This document shows, piece after piece, positions 1-7,391 of a stretch of 9,486 bases of DNA (its first letter is position 1; each line of letters begins with the position of its first letter). The stretch comes from CAZTLI01 sp964614375 (GTDB lineage Bacteria > Chloroflexota > Anaerolineae > Aggregatilineales > Phototrophicaceae), in the NCBI GenBank assembly GCA_964614375.1, contig CAZTLI010000193.1, positions 1-9,486 of the forward strand. The letters run 5' to 3'. A program made the translations under genes and the position numbers. The notes under the pieces are model-generated. The model did no database searches. It saw nothing but the letters and a program-made list of their open reading frames with translations, and was not told the DNA's origin.

Positions 1-2
1 TG

Positions 3-1574
3 TTAACGTTACCAGACCGCCGTGTACGCCAGCGCGACTTTTTGCTGGAAATCTCCCGCGCTATTACCGCTCAACTGGATTTGAGTGAGGTATTACGGCG
101 TGTGCTGAATGCGTCTGTCGCCATGTTAGCAGGGCAGGCCGGTCTAATAGCCCTTCGTAATGATGACAGCACCACATTTCGCATCCGCGCGATAACAGGC
201 GTGGAAAGTGAACGCATCAACGACCTCAATGCGCTATTGCAAGACCTGATGGCGAGCGCTGAATATGGTGTTGACCCAAAAACGTTGAATCACAAGCTCC
301 GCGAAATTGCAGCGATTATTTCTCCTGAATTACGTCAATCAATTGCACTTCCCCTTGTATTCGCTGATGAGCCTTTGGGATTATTGATTGTCTTTCGCTC
401 CTATCAGACGAGCGCCTCCGCTGATGATATGCAAGTATTGCAAAGCTTCGCAGATCAGGCCGCAATCGCTGTGAACAATGCCCAACTCTATCAACATAAT
501 ATCCAGGAGCGGCAGCGACTGTCCGCAATTCTTGAATACAGCGCGGATGGTATTATGATATTGGATGCTAACCTCACAGTCATCAGCTTTAATCGTGCAT
601 TATCACGCATTACTGGATGGGCGGGAGACGCCGCTATCGGGTTACATCAGGACGACGTTATCGTCTGGAATCGCATAGAACAAACGGATTTGCGTGATGC
701 CATTGACAATGGGTGGCCTTTTCGTCGAGCCGATAATGCCCCATTAGAAACCCTGTATGTAGAAGGTGACTTACAGCGACGCGATGGGATGAAATTGAGT
801 GTTGGCATCACCTATGCGCCATTAATTGACGACGACAATCATTTATCCAATATCATTGCTAACGTGCGAGACATCACCAACTTCCGCCGCGCTCAAGAAA
901 TGCAGAATACGTTCATCTCGACCATATCACACGAACTTCGCACACCGGTTGCCCTGATAAAAGGGTATGCGGGGACGATACGCCGGGATGACATCGAGCT
1001 AGACCCGGAAGTCATTCGCCACAGCCTTGAAGTCATTGAGGAAGAGGCAGACCGCTTGACCGAACTTATTGGCGATTTGCTGACTGCCAGTAAATTGCAG
1101 GCGAATCGTGTCATTGACTTGAACATCGGTGAGGTGCGATTAGACAAATTAGCGGAACGAGTTGTCGAGCGGTTTAAGACACAAACCCAACGCCACCGAT
1201 TTGTACTCAGTTTTCCGGCGGAATTCGATGTCGTTCAGGCTGATGAAGTACGCTTACGGCAAGTACTAGATAACTTAATCAGTAATGCCATCAAATATTC
1301 GCCCGACGGTGGAACAATAGAAATTGGCGGCAAAATGCTTGACGACCACATCGTTGTGTTCATTCGTGACGAAGGGGTAGGCATCCCCGAAGATGATCTG
1401 CACCGCGTGTTTGACCGTTTCTTTAGGGTCGATAGCAATCTGAGCCGGAAAACCAGCGGAACAGGTTTAGGGTTATATCTCGCACGAGCGATTATTGAAG
1501 CGCATAATGGGCACATTCACGTTGAAAGCCATCTCGGACACGGTTCAAAGTTCTGGTTTACTATCCCGCGTTAG
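3..1574 (+). CDS. Sensor histidine kinase, GAF-PAS-HisKA-HATPase, 5' end outside window
   Basis: The protein is predicted to sense a signal through GAF and PAS domains, autophosphorylate on histidine and pass the phosphate to a response regulator. The frame is open to the left edge, and the residues before the first possible start (TTG at 42) read RQRDFLL, which runs into the usual GAF entry, so the true start lies outside. Numbering from codon 42: GAF about 1-150; PAS about 155-285, ending in NVRDITNFRRAQ; HisKA H-box SHELRTP with phospho-acceptor His297; N-box around Asn411-Asn415 (DNLISNAIKYS); G1 box DEGVGIP at 443-449; F-box VFDRFFR; G2 box GTGLGL at 473-478. All kinase motifs are intact. 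No transmembrane segment is visible in the part present, so this portion is cytoplasmic. The ligand is unknown and no partner regulator adjoins it inside the window. Domain calls rest on motif reading. Confidence 0.95.
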   Translation, partial: LTLPDRRVRQRDFLLEISRAITAQLDLSEVLRRVLNASVAMLAGQAGLIALRNDDSTTFRIRAITGVESERINDLNALLQDLMASAEYGVDPKTLNHKLREIAAIISPELRQSIALPLVFADEPLGLLIVFRSYQTSASADDMQVLQSFADQAAIAVNNAQLYQHNIQERQRLSAILEYSADGIMILDANLTVISFNRALSRITGWAGDAAIGLHQDDVIVWNRIEQTDLRDAIDNGWPFRRADNAPLETLYVEGDLQRRDGMKLSVGITYAPLIDDDNHLSNIIANVRDITNFRRAQEMQNTFISTISHELRTPVALIKGYAGTIRRDDIELDPEVIRHSLEVIEEEADRLTELIGDLLTASKLQANRVIDLNIGEVRLDKLAERVVERFKTQTQRHRFVLSFPAEFDVVQADEVRLRQVLDNLISNAIKYSPDGGTIEIGGKMLDDHIVVFIRDEGVGIPEDDLHRVFDRFFRVDSNLSRKTSGTGLGLYLARAIIEAHNGHIHVESHLGHGSKFWFTIPR

Positions 1575-1644
1575 CAATCGCTGTGTTACCCTATGACTCA
1601 ATAGCCCTCATGCACCCCTATGGTGCTATTTATACGGAGTAATC

Positions 1645-3000
1645 ATGTCACAACCACCCCAACCGCGAATTCAGTGTTCGGCTTGCAGACAACAATTTCC
1701 AGCAGCCGTTCAAAACTTTATTGATACCGAGGTCTACCCACAGGGTAAAGCCCTGCTGCTTGCGGGGCGGCTGAATGCGTTCCGCTGCCCACAATGCGGC
1801 ACAGTCAACAATGTGGTCGTTCCCATTCTCTATCACGATCCATCCAGGGAATTGTTGATTACGCTGGTGCCGATGGAACTCAATATCACCAAAGACCAGC
1901 AAGAACAACTCATTGGCAACATGCTTAATGAATTGACTCGACGCATTAGCAAAGACAATTTTAAAGGCTATATGTTCCAGCCCAGGCGTGCGATTACCAT
2001 GCAGGGACTCATTGAACAGGTTTTAGAAGCCGATGGCGTCACCCGCGAAATGATGGATGCTCAGCGCCAGCGTGCCGACCTGGCTCAACGATTTGTTCAA
2101 GCATCACATGAAGAAATCGCCACACTCATTCAGGAACATGACGCCGAAATAGACACCCAATTTATTCAAATGCTAACTGTGATGGCGCAGCGAATGCTGG
2201 AAGATGGTCAGGAACAGGCAGCGCAACATATCATCCATGTGCAGGCACAGATTGTGGAAAACTCCAGTTTTGGGCAGCAGCTACAACAGCAGCAAGCGGC
2301 ACAGGAAGCAGCGATACAGGCGGTAAGTGCCGACCTGGAGACGCTGGGTGAAGCCCCCCAGCGCAGTGATTTCGCCGATTTGGTTATACACTACACGGAC
2401 GAAGACGAAAAACTTCAGGCGCTGGTCGGTTTGGTGCGCCCCGTATTTGATTATCTCTTCTTTCAGGAATTCACAACCCGAATTTCACAGGCGCCTGCTG
2501 CCGAACGTGACAAGCTCGAAAATGTTCGCAATCGACTGCTGGAACTAACGACACTTATCGACCAACAACAGCAAGCGATTTTGCAAGAAGCGGCAGGGCT
2601 TCTACAAGAAATGCTGACAACGCCCGACCTTGATGCGATGATTGCTGAGAATTTGCCCTACATTGACAATATGTTCATGTCGGTCTTGACCGCAAACATC
2701 CAGGAAGCACAGCGGCGTCAAGACCTGAACGCATCCGCACGCCTCAAGCAGATTTATGATCGGGTGGTAGAAGCCCTGCGCTCACAGATGCAGCCGGAAC
2801 TGCGTTTCATCAATGACCTCATTGGCGCTCCCGATGAAGACACAGTGCGGAAAATGGTTGCAGAACATGCCAATGAACACGGGGATGTTTTGTTCGACGT
2901 GATTGACGCTGTAGAGCAAATCATTGCTTCGCAAGGTGGAGCAGAGGCCCGGGGACGGCTGAATTTCATTCGTGAGGAAATCGGGCAGATGCTCGGCTAG
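1645..3000 (+). CDS. CpXC domain protein with long helical C-terminus
   Basis: The N-terminus matches the CpXC family, whose name comes from paired Cys-x-x-Cys knuckles: Cys11/Cys14 (CSAC) and Cys48/Cys51 (CPQC), spaced like a zinc ribbon, followed by the hydrophobic VVVPILYHDPSRELLITLVP stretch. The family has no firmly assigned biochemical role. Residues about 85-451 are strongly helical and rich in Gln, Glu and Ala, with a Q-rich stretch at 204-225 and probable coiled-coil segments, suggesting a scaffold or oligomerising body. There is no signal peptide or membrane segment, so it is probably cytoplasmic. The ATG is supported by GGAG at 1636-1639, five bases upstream. It follows the kinase gene by 70 bases on the same strand and might be co-transcribed with it, since no convincing terminator separates them. 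Function is unknown beyond likely metal binding. Confidence 0.85.
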   Translation: MSQPPQPRIQCSACRQQFPAAVQNFIDTEVYPQGKALLLAGRLNAFRCPQCGTVNNVVVPILYHDPSRELLITLVPMELNITKDQQEQLIGNMLNELTRRISKDNFKGYMFQPRRAITMQGLIEQVLEADGVTREMMDAQRQRADLAQRFVQASHEEIATLIQEHDAEIDTQFIQMLTVMAQRMLEDGQEQAAQHIIHVQAQIVENSSFGQQLQQQQAAQEAAIQAVSADLETLGEAPQRSDFADLVIHYTDEDEKLQALVGLVRPVFDYLFFQEFTTRISQAPAAERDKLENVRNRLLELTTLIDQQQQAILQEAAGLLQEMLTTPDLDAMIAENLPYIDNMFMSVLTANIQEAQRRQDLNASARLKQIYDRVVEALRSQMQPELRFINDLIGAPDEDTVRKMVAEHANEHGDVLFDVIDAVEQIIASQGGAEARGRLNFIREEIGQMLG

Positions 3001-3033
3001 CAATGTAGATTAGTACCAAAATCCCCTACGATT

Positions 3034-3055
3034 GGCCTACGCGAGCAGGCTTTTC
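3034..3055 (+). terminator. Weak hairpin terminator after CpXC gene
   Basis: GGCCT (3034-3038) pairs with AGGCT (3047-3051), a five-pair stem with one G-U pair around an eight-base loop, running into TTTT at 3051-3054. It lies 33 bases after the CpXC stop and just before a promoter-like sequence, which is where a terminator is expected. The stem is short, so termination may be partial. Confidence 0.4.
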
Positions 3056-3068
3056 ATTTGGATGATTC

Positions 3069-3096
3069 TTGAAAATCCCCATGTTGCGGGTATGAT
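3069..3096 (+). promoter_or_regulatory. Sigma70-type promoter for the secreted hydrolase gene
   Basis: TTGAAA at 3069-3074 matches the -35 consensus at five of six positions. TATGAT at 3091-3096 matches the -10 consensus at five of six. The spacer is 16 bases. A transcript would begin near 3103, giving a short leader before the ATG at 3137. That places the longer upstream start candidates at 3032 and 3062 ahead of the transcript, which argues against them. The call is by consensus only. Confidence 0.6.
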
Positions 3097-3136
3097 TGTG
3101 CGACCTTTAGTAAATGAAATGATGAGGCATGTGTTG

Positions 3137-4749
3137 ATGCAATCCAATTCTAAAGCAAATATTAAGCTAAGTAGTGTGGTGATGGCGATTGTGTTATTGG
3201 CAGGGCTTGTCCTATCCATTGGGATGGGAACCCCTGTTGTCGTGGCACAGGACATCGACCCCACCGCAACGCCGAGTGACCCAAGTTGGCTCGGCTTTTC
3301 TGCGGCGCGGGATGCGCTCGAAGAGTTTACAGGCCGCGATTTGACAATTGTTCGCAGCTGGGAATTTTATCAGGACAATTGGGAGGCACCCCATCCCCAG
3401 CGTGAAGACCGTGCAACGGGTATTGATAGTTGCAGCACCGCTGTCCACATTAGCGACGCGCGGCCCGTCTATTGGGGTTGGACGTATCGCATCACGGAAG
3501 TGCGCGGACAGTCACATGAAGTCCGGGTGAGCTTTGATTTGCGTGCTGTGGTAATTTGTGACCTGCTCTCAACGCCGCCGACACCAGCGCCCGTTCCAGT
3601 TTCTGGTACGCCCGTTGATGTGGGTGATTTGCCGGCGCCAGTCGCGGGCGCAGGTGCAACAGGCAGTTTTGAGTTGGGCGGTCATGTGGATGNNNNNNNN
3701 NNNNNNNNNNNNNNNNNNNNNNNNNNNNNNNNNNNNNNNNNNNNNNNNNNNNNNNNNNNNNNNNNNNNNNNNNNNNNNNNNNNNNNNNNNNNCCAGTCGC
3801 GGGCGCAGGTGCAACAGGCAGTTTTGAGTTGGGCGGTCATGTGGATGGCTTAACACCGAATGCGATTACGGTGATGCAGTCGGCAGGCATGACGTGGGTC
3901 AAAAAACAACTTCCTATTAGTGCCGGTCTCGGCAAAGCGCAGGAGTTTATTGATGCGGCCCATGCCGCTGGATTCCGAATTTTGATTGGGCTGGTCGGTG
4001 ACCGTGATGCACTCGCAGCCGACTTCAATGGCTACGTAGCGACCTACTCTGCATTTGCGGCGCAAGTTGCGGCATTAGGCGCGGACGCCATTGAGGTCTG
4101 GAATGAACCCAATATTGATCGTGAATGGCCCGTTGGTCAGATTAATGGTGCGAGTTATGTGCAATTGCTTGCGCCGACCTACAATGCTATTCGGACAGCG
4201 AATCCAAGCACGATGGTGATTAGTGCTGCGCCTGCGCCAACGGGATTCTTCGGCGCGGCGGGTTGTGGTACAGGCGGTTGCAACGATGACGTGTTCATGC
4301 AGCAAATGGCACAGGCTGGCGCCGCGCAATATATGGATTGCGTTGGTTTACACTATAACGAAGGTATTGTGTCACCGGGTACTACAAGCGGCGACCCGCG
4401 TGGCGAATATCCCACCTATTACTTTGGCTCGATGCTGAATCGCGGGTACGCGCCATTCGGAGGATTGCCTGTTTGTTTCACTGAATTGGGCTATCTGTCG
4501 GGCGAAGGCATGGGTGCGCCGATTCCGGGTGGCTTTGCATGGGCGAACAATACCACTGTTGCACAACATGCTGCGTGGTTAGCCGATGCCGCTGCGCGGG
4601 CTGCATCGTCTGGTCGGGTACGCTTGATGATTATCTGGAACGTGAACTTCACCCGCTGGGATAGTGACCCGATGGGTGGTTATGCGATTATTCGTCCTAA
4701 TGGGTCGTGCCCGGCGTGTTCACCACTCGGTACGGTGATGGGTGGCTAA
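3137..4749 (+). CDS. Secreted GH-A-like glycoside hydrolase, split by an assembly gap
   Basis: Probable extracellular enzyme acting on a glycan; substrate unknown. The ATG at 3137 has GAGG at 3124-3127 and begins a signal peptide: basic start, hydrophobic core about 12-30, likely cleavage after VVVA near residue 37. A PTATPSDPS linker leads to an unrecognised domain (about 50-142, with Cys99 and Cys141), then a Pro/Thr linker (about 145-170). The C-terminal part has a repeated beta/alpha pattern and two clan GH-A-like acid sites: WNEPN (Glu codon 4105-4107, likely acid/base) and CFTELGY (Glu codon 4483-4485, likely nucleophile). N bases fill 3693-3792 and the flanking 55 bases are duplicated. 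Removing 155 bases joins frame 2 before the gap to frame 1 after it, giving 485 residues with the two glutamates at 272 and 398. As printed, the frame is broken. Exact GH family not assigned. Activity is inferred from motifs only. Confidence 0.8.
3638..3692 (+). repeat. 55-base direct repeat, copy 1 (contig-end overlap)
   Basis: These 55 bases, from CCAGTCGCGGGCG to GGTCATGTGGATG, recur exactly at 3793-3847 and directly abut the N run. Perfect identity, position at the very ends of the gap and the length of 55 fit the overlap of two contigs from a de Bruijn assembler with k=55. It encodes the end of the Pro/Ala linker and the first residues of the catalytic part. It is not thought to be a biological repeat. 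Confidence 0.9.
3693..3792. other. Scaffold gap of 100 N
   Basis: Exactly 100 undetermined bases, the conventional size for a gap of unknown length. Because the flanks are the same 55 bases, the real gap is probably absent (the two contigs overlap) rather than 100 bases long. Any reading frame crossing it, on either strand, is meaningless as printed. Confidence 0.97.
3793..3847 (+). repeat. 55-base direct repeat, copy 2 (contig-end overlap)
   Basis: Exact second copy of 3638-3692, beginning at the first base after the N run. After it the sequence continues GCTTAACACCG, which reads in frame from copy 1 as Gly-Leu-Thr-Pro once the 155 extra bases are removed. Confidence 0.9.
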
Positions 4750-4773
4750 ACGAGTACCGCATCGTTAAAATAC

Positions 4774-4808
4774 AAGACCCAATCGACTTCAACGGTTGGG
4801 TCTTTTTG
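4774..4808 (+). terminator. Strong intrinsic terminator between convergent genes
   Basis: AAGACCCAATCG (4774-4785) pairs with CGGTTGGGTCTT (4793-4804), twelve pairs including one G-U, around the seven-base loop ACTTCAA. The right arm runs into TTTTT at 4803-4807. It starts 25 bases after the hydrolase stop. On the other strand the hairpin is followed by TGTATTTTAAC, so it may also stop transcripts from the convergent gene ending at 4827. Confidence 0.88.
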
Positions 4809-4826
4809 TTTGAAAGATTGATTTAC

Positions 4827-5753
4827 TTAATCGCCAACGGGAGAGAGTGATGGTCTTTCCTCTACATCGTACTGCCGGAGGAGTTCTTGATAACGGCGGA
4901 GTGCCGGGTGACCATAATCGTTAAAATGGCCTTTGACTGTTTGGTTATCAATTTCTGCGGCTGAATCTTCAGTATGTGATTGCGGGATGAAGCGCCGTGA
5001 TTTGCGGCGATATTCCCAATTTTCGAGCTTGTCCCCTATCCAACCAGAAAGCAGCCACTCTAATCCCCGTTTGCTATTCGACCAAATCCACCCGGGTTTT
5101 GCCTCCGGCGCTGCGTGAAATACCGTATTGGCGTTTGGTAAATATGTACTTGTCCAGACATTTACTTTGCAAAAACAGCGATACATCTGAAATCCGTAGA
5201 GAGGCACCATCTGTGTAATTTCATGAGCCGTGAAGAGGTCACAGCGGTTTTGCATGAGTCTGTCGTCAGAAATAATGTAATTAGGGCAGATTTCTACGCC
5301 GCGTAACCGACCTATCCGCACCATCAGAATGGCAAACGCGCGCGCCAACCAAACCCGTCCCGGTTGAGTGACCAGTAAATAATCGAGATCATCATCGTCA
5401 TCAGCGGCGTTGTGCATCGCTAGCGCGCCTGTTAGGGCGACCATGCGGACGAAGGGTAATCGTGCCAAACGTCCACCCCAACCGAGCGCCTTAGGCCATA
5501 ATTGGTGTGAGGCTTGTTCGCGTTGGATCCGTAAATCAATTAATCCAGTTCGTCCGCGCAGTATCCAGCAGTTCTGAATTCTTTCGATGCGTTCATCCAG
5601 CCATGTTGATGTGGATAGGGCGTGTTCAATGCGCTCAATATCTATGGATTCATCGTGTATCAAGAAGTGATGAATTTCCACCACGTTCAAGGGAAAGTTG
5701 AAAACGTCGGCATAGATAATTGTACGAAGGATGGCGGCATCTAACGGCGACAA
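4827..5753 (-). CDS. Nucleotidyltransferase-fold protein, uncharacterised
   Basis: The centre (about 104-128) reads VALTGALAMHNA, an acidic run, then DLDYLLV. This resembles the nucleotidyltransferase signature, a Gly-Ser turn followed by Asp-x-Asp on a strand; the metal-binding pair would be Asp122 and Asp124. The usual Ser after Gly is Ala110, and five Asp in a row (118-122) precede the pair. The first 70 residues (ILRTIIYADVFNFPLNVVEI and on) look like a small helical or winged-helix domain. The tail KGHFNDYGHPALRRYQELL (274-292) has a conserved look, but I cannot name a role for it. No signal peptide; probably cytoplasmic. The start is TTG at 5753, supported by AGGAG at 5760-5764 six bases upstream and an in-frame TAG at 5763-5765 that excludes any longer form. 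It is last in the minus-strand gene set, 120 bases after the secreted protein. Substrate unknown. Confidence 0.75.
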   Translation of the reverse strand: MSPLDAAILRTIIYADVFNFPLNVVEIHHFLIHDESIDIERIEHALSTSTWLDERIERIQNCWILRGRTGLIDLRIQREQASHQLWPKALGWGGRLARLPFVRMVALTGALAMHNAADDDDDLDYLLVTQPGRVWLARAFAILMVRIGRLRGVEICPNYIISDDRLMQNRCDLFTAHEITQMVPLYGFQMYRCFCKVNVWTSTYLPNANTVFHAAPEAKPGWIWSNSKRGLEWLLSGWIGDKLENWEYRRKSRRFIPQSHTEDSAAEIDNQTVKGHFNDYGHPALRRYQELLRQYDVEERPSLSPVGD

Positions 5754-5873
5754 ATCAGTCTCCTAGCGTAAAGGTATCAGGCATGGGTTCAGGAAAGACA
5801 ATGTGCGAAATGGTGACAGATTAAACCAATTAAATGACTCAAGGGCGGCGATGAGCGGATATGCAAGAATTGT
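5754..5873 (-). other. 120-base intergenic leader of the nucleotidyltransferase gene
   Basis: It holds the strong ribosome site AGGAG (5760-5764). A poor promoter-like pair can be read on the minus strand, TTGTCT and GATACC with 17 bases between, but the -10 half matches only three of six positions. No terminator-like hairpin with a T tract follows the upstream gene, so read-through from the gene above is plausible. Confidence 0.35.
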
Positions 5874-7391
5874 TCATTCCCAGCGCCACAACCAGGTATC
5901 TGTGAATTGGCACGATGTATCGACAGATTCAAAATTCACCACCGCATTGCCTACTTCTCCGGCAAGGGCTTGATTCGCCACTGAGCCGACATAGTATCCA
6001 TTGACATAATAGAGGAGTGTATTGCCATTGGCGATTATCAGCAAATGGTTGCTGTTCGTCGTGGGTGGCGCCGCGCCGAAGAGACCCGGTTGAAACGTAT
6101 CGCCCGTTCGTTGCGAGACTTCATACGAGCCATCCTGATGCACGTAGGCGACAGTATAGTTCAGGTCATCGACGCTGCGAAAGATTAACCCACAGGCCGA
6201 ATCTGCGCCAGAAGTGACCCATGTGAAGCGGGTGCTAAGGGCAAAGTTAGTGAAGGTTGTACCGCGTGCCAATATGATTCGCCCAACGCCGGGACGCACG
6301 TTTTGCCCAAAACTTTCAGTTACTGTCAGGGCTTGTTCTCCGCCTGCTGGCGCAATGCCTTGTCGTTGCAATGAACCCACGACATAAGATGGACTTCCCA
6401 TGATGAGCTGCTGCGGGAAGATGCGTTCATTGTTGACCAGCAAGGGTGTGGTGATGATGAGATTGTCGATGCGAACGCGCGTAGAACTGCCGACGGCACT
6501 CACTGTCCCGGCAACAACGCCGGTGAAGCCACTGTCCACATACCGATTGTCATCAATTTGACCGATAAACTGGGCATTATAATAAATCGAATACGAGGCT
6601 CTGCTCGCCAGTACGCCTAAAGTAAATTGGGTTTCGCCAGCTACAATCGCGGGGTGGGGCGTCCAATCGCGCAGCACGACCTCACCGTCGGGTGTATTGG
6701 CGACGAAGCGCCAGAAGCCACTGTTATTGACATTGACCATGTAGTAATTCGTGGCGTCTTGCTGCCGCACGACCAATCCAGTGACCCAACCATTTTGCCC
6801 TGTGACTTCTGCGATATTGGCTTGTACGTAATAATCGGTCAACATGGGTATATTGGGTGTCATGGCGATGCCATAGGTTTGTACACCATCAATGGTCAAC
6901 ACCAGGCTGTTATCCGCCTGTTCAGCAGTGACAGTACCCAGTGTTTGCCATTGACCAACACCTTCAAATCTCTCGCGATAGGTTTCGATGGTGAAACCGG
7001 GTTGTATGGTCAACCGGAAATCCCCTTCCGTATTTGCAAACCCGGAAACAATGACCGTATAGAGACCCGTGCGCGGCATGGTTATCGCTTCAAGCACGGC
7101 ATCGCCATGATTGGGGTAGTCATAGTCATCATTGGCGATGAGGACGACGCCAGCGTCGTTGGCAATAGAGAGCACAGGGTCGAGATTGCCGCGCAAGGCC
7201 TCAACACGGAATGACAATACCATGCCGTCGCGTGCTTGAAATGTCCAGCGGGCATCGCTACCAGCAGCAACCATCCCTTCAACCGATGTGCCTGCGGTGA
7301 GTTCAGGCGGGGGTTGGGCGAACGAAGGCGACACAAATAACACCAGTGCCGCCAGTATCCATAATAGTCTCAATTGAGTGCGGGCATCCAT
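5874..7391 (-). CDS. Secreted PPC and LamG-like beta-sandwich protein
   Basis: The protein begins with a signal peptide (MDARTQLR, hydrophobic core about 9-20, likely cleavage after SPSFA, residue 25). Residues about 30-132 resemble a bacterial pre-peptidase C-terminal (PPC) domain: a DARWTF strand, LDPVLSIANDAG, the Asp-rich NDDYDYPNHGDA turn that may bind calcium, then TGLYTVIVSGF. Two concanavalin/LamG-like beta-sandwich regions follow at about 138-315 (RFEG to VRIDNLIITTP) and 375-505 (FSALSTRFTW-like strands, NGNTLLYYVNGYYVG), the second with Cys400 and Cys494. No catalytic residues are recognisable; binding to sugar or surface polymer is an inference. The ATG at 7391 lies inside the upstream gene (22-base overlap) and has no clear ribosome site, which suggests translational coupling. 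A TTG at 7373, overlapping the upstream TGA stop, is a possible alternative start and would still leave a signal peptide. Confidence 0.85.
   Translation of the reverse strand: MDARTQLRLLWILAALVLFVSPSFAQPPPELTAGTSVEGMVAAGSDARWTFQARDGMVLSFRVEALRGNLDPVLSIANDAGVVLIANDDYDYPNHGDAVLEAITMPRTGLYTVIVSGFANTEGDFRLTIQPGFTIETYRERFEGVGQWQTLGTVTAEQADNSLVLTIDGVQTYGIAMTPNIPMLTDYYVQANIAEVTGQNGWVTGLVVRQQDATNYYMVNVNNSGFWRFVANTPDGEVVLRDWTPHPAIVAGETQFTLGVLASRASYSIYYNAQFIGQIDDNRYVDSGFTGVVAGTVSAVGSSTRVRIDNLIITTPLLVNNERIFPQQLIMGSPSYVVGSLQRQGIAPAGGEQALTVTESFGQNVRPGVGRIILARGTTFTNFALSTRFTWVTSGADSACGLIFRSVDDLNYTVAYVHQDGSYEVSQRTGDTFQPGLFGAAPPTTNSNHLLIIANGNTLLYYVNGYYVGSVANQALAGEVGNAVVNFESVDTSCQFTDTWLWRWE

Noticed and set aside
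1612..1626. GCACC/GGTGC hairpin between the kinase and CpXC genes as a terminator
   Set aside because: The five-pair stem is followed by TATTTATACGG, with no proper T tract; it was not annotated as a terminator.
3032..3136. Longer N-terminus for the hydrolase, from TTG at 3032
   Set aside because: It would start upstream of the promoter at 3069-3096 and put about 35 residues before the signal peptide; the ATG at 3137 has a ribosome site and gives a normal signal peptide.
3558..3856. Open frames on both strands running through the N block
   Set aside because: They exist only because undetermined codons are not stops; they repeat the same 55 flanking bases on both sides.
6627..7214. A 195-codon + strand open frame opposite the PPC/LamG-like gene
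   Set aside because: It is wholly antisense to a gene with a signal peptide and clear domains; its translation has scattered Cys/His and no domain pattern, and no ribosome site was seen.
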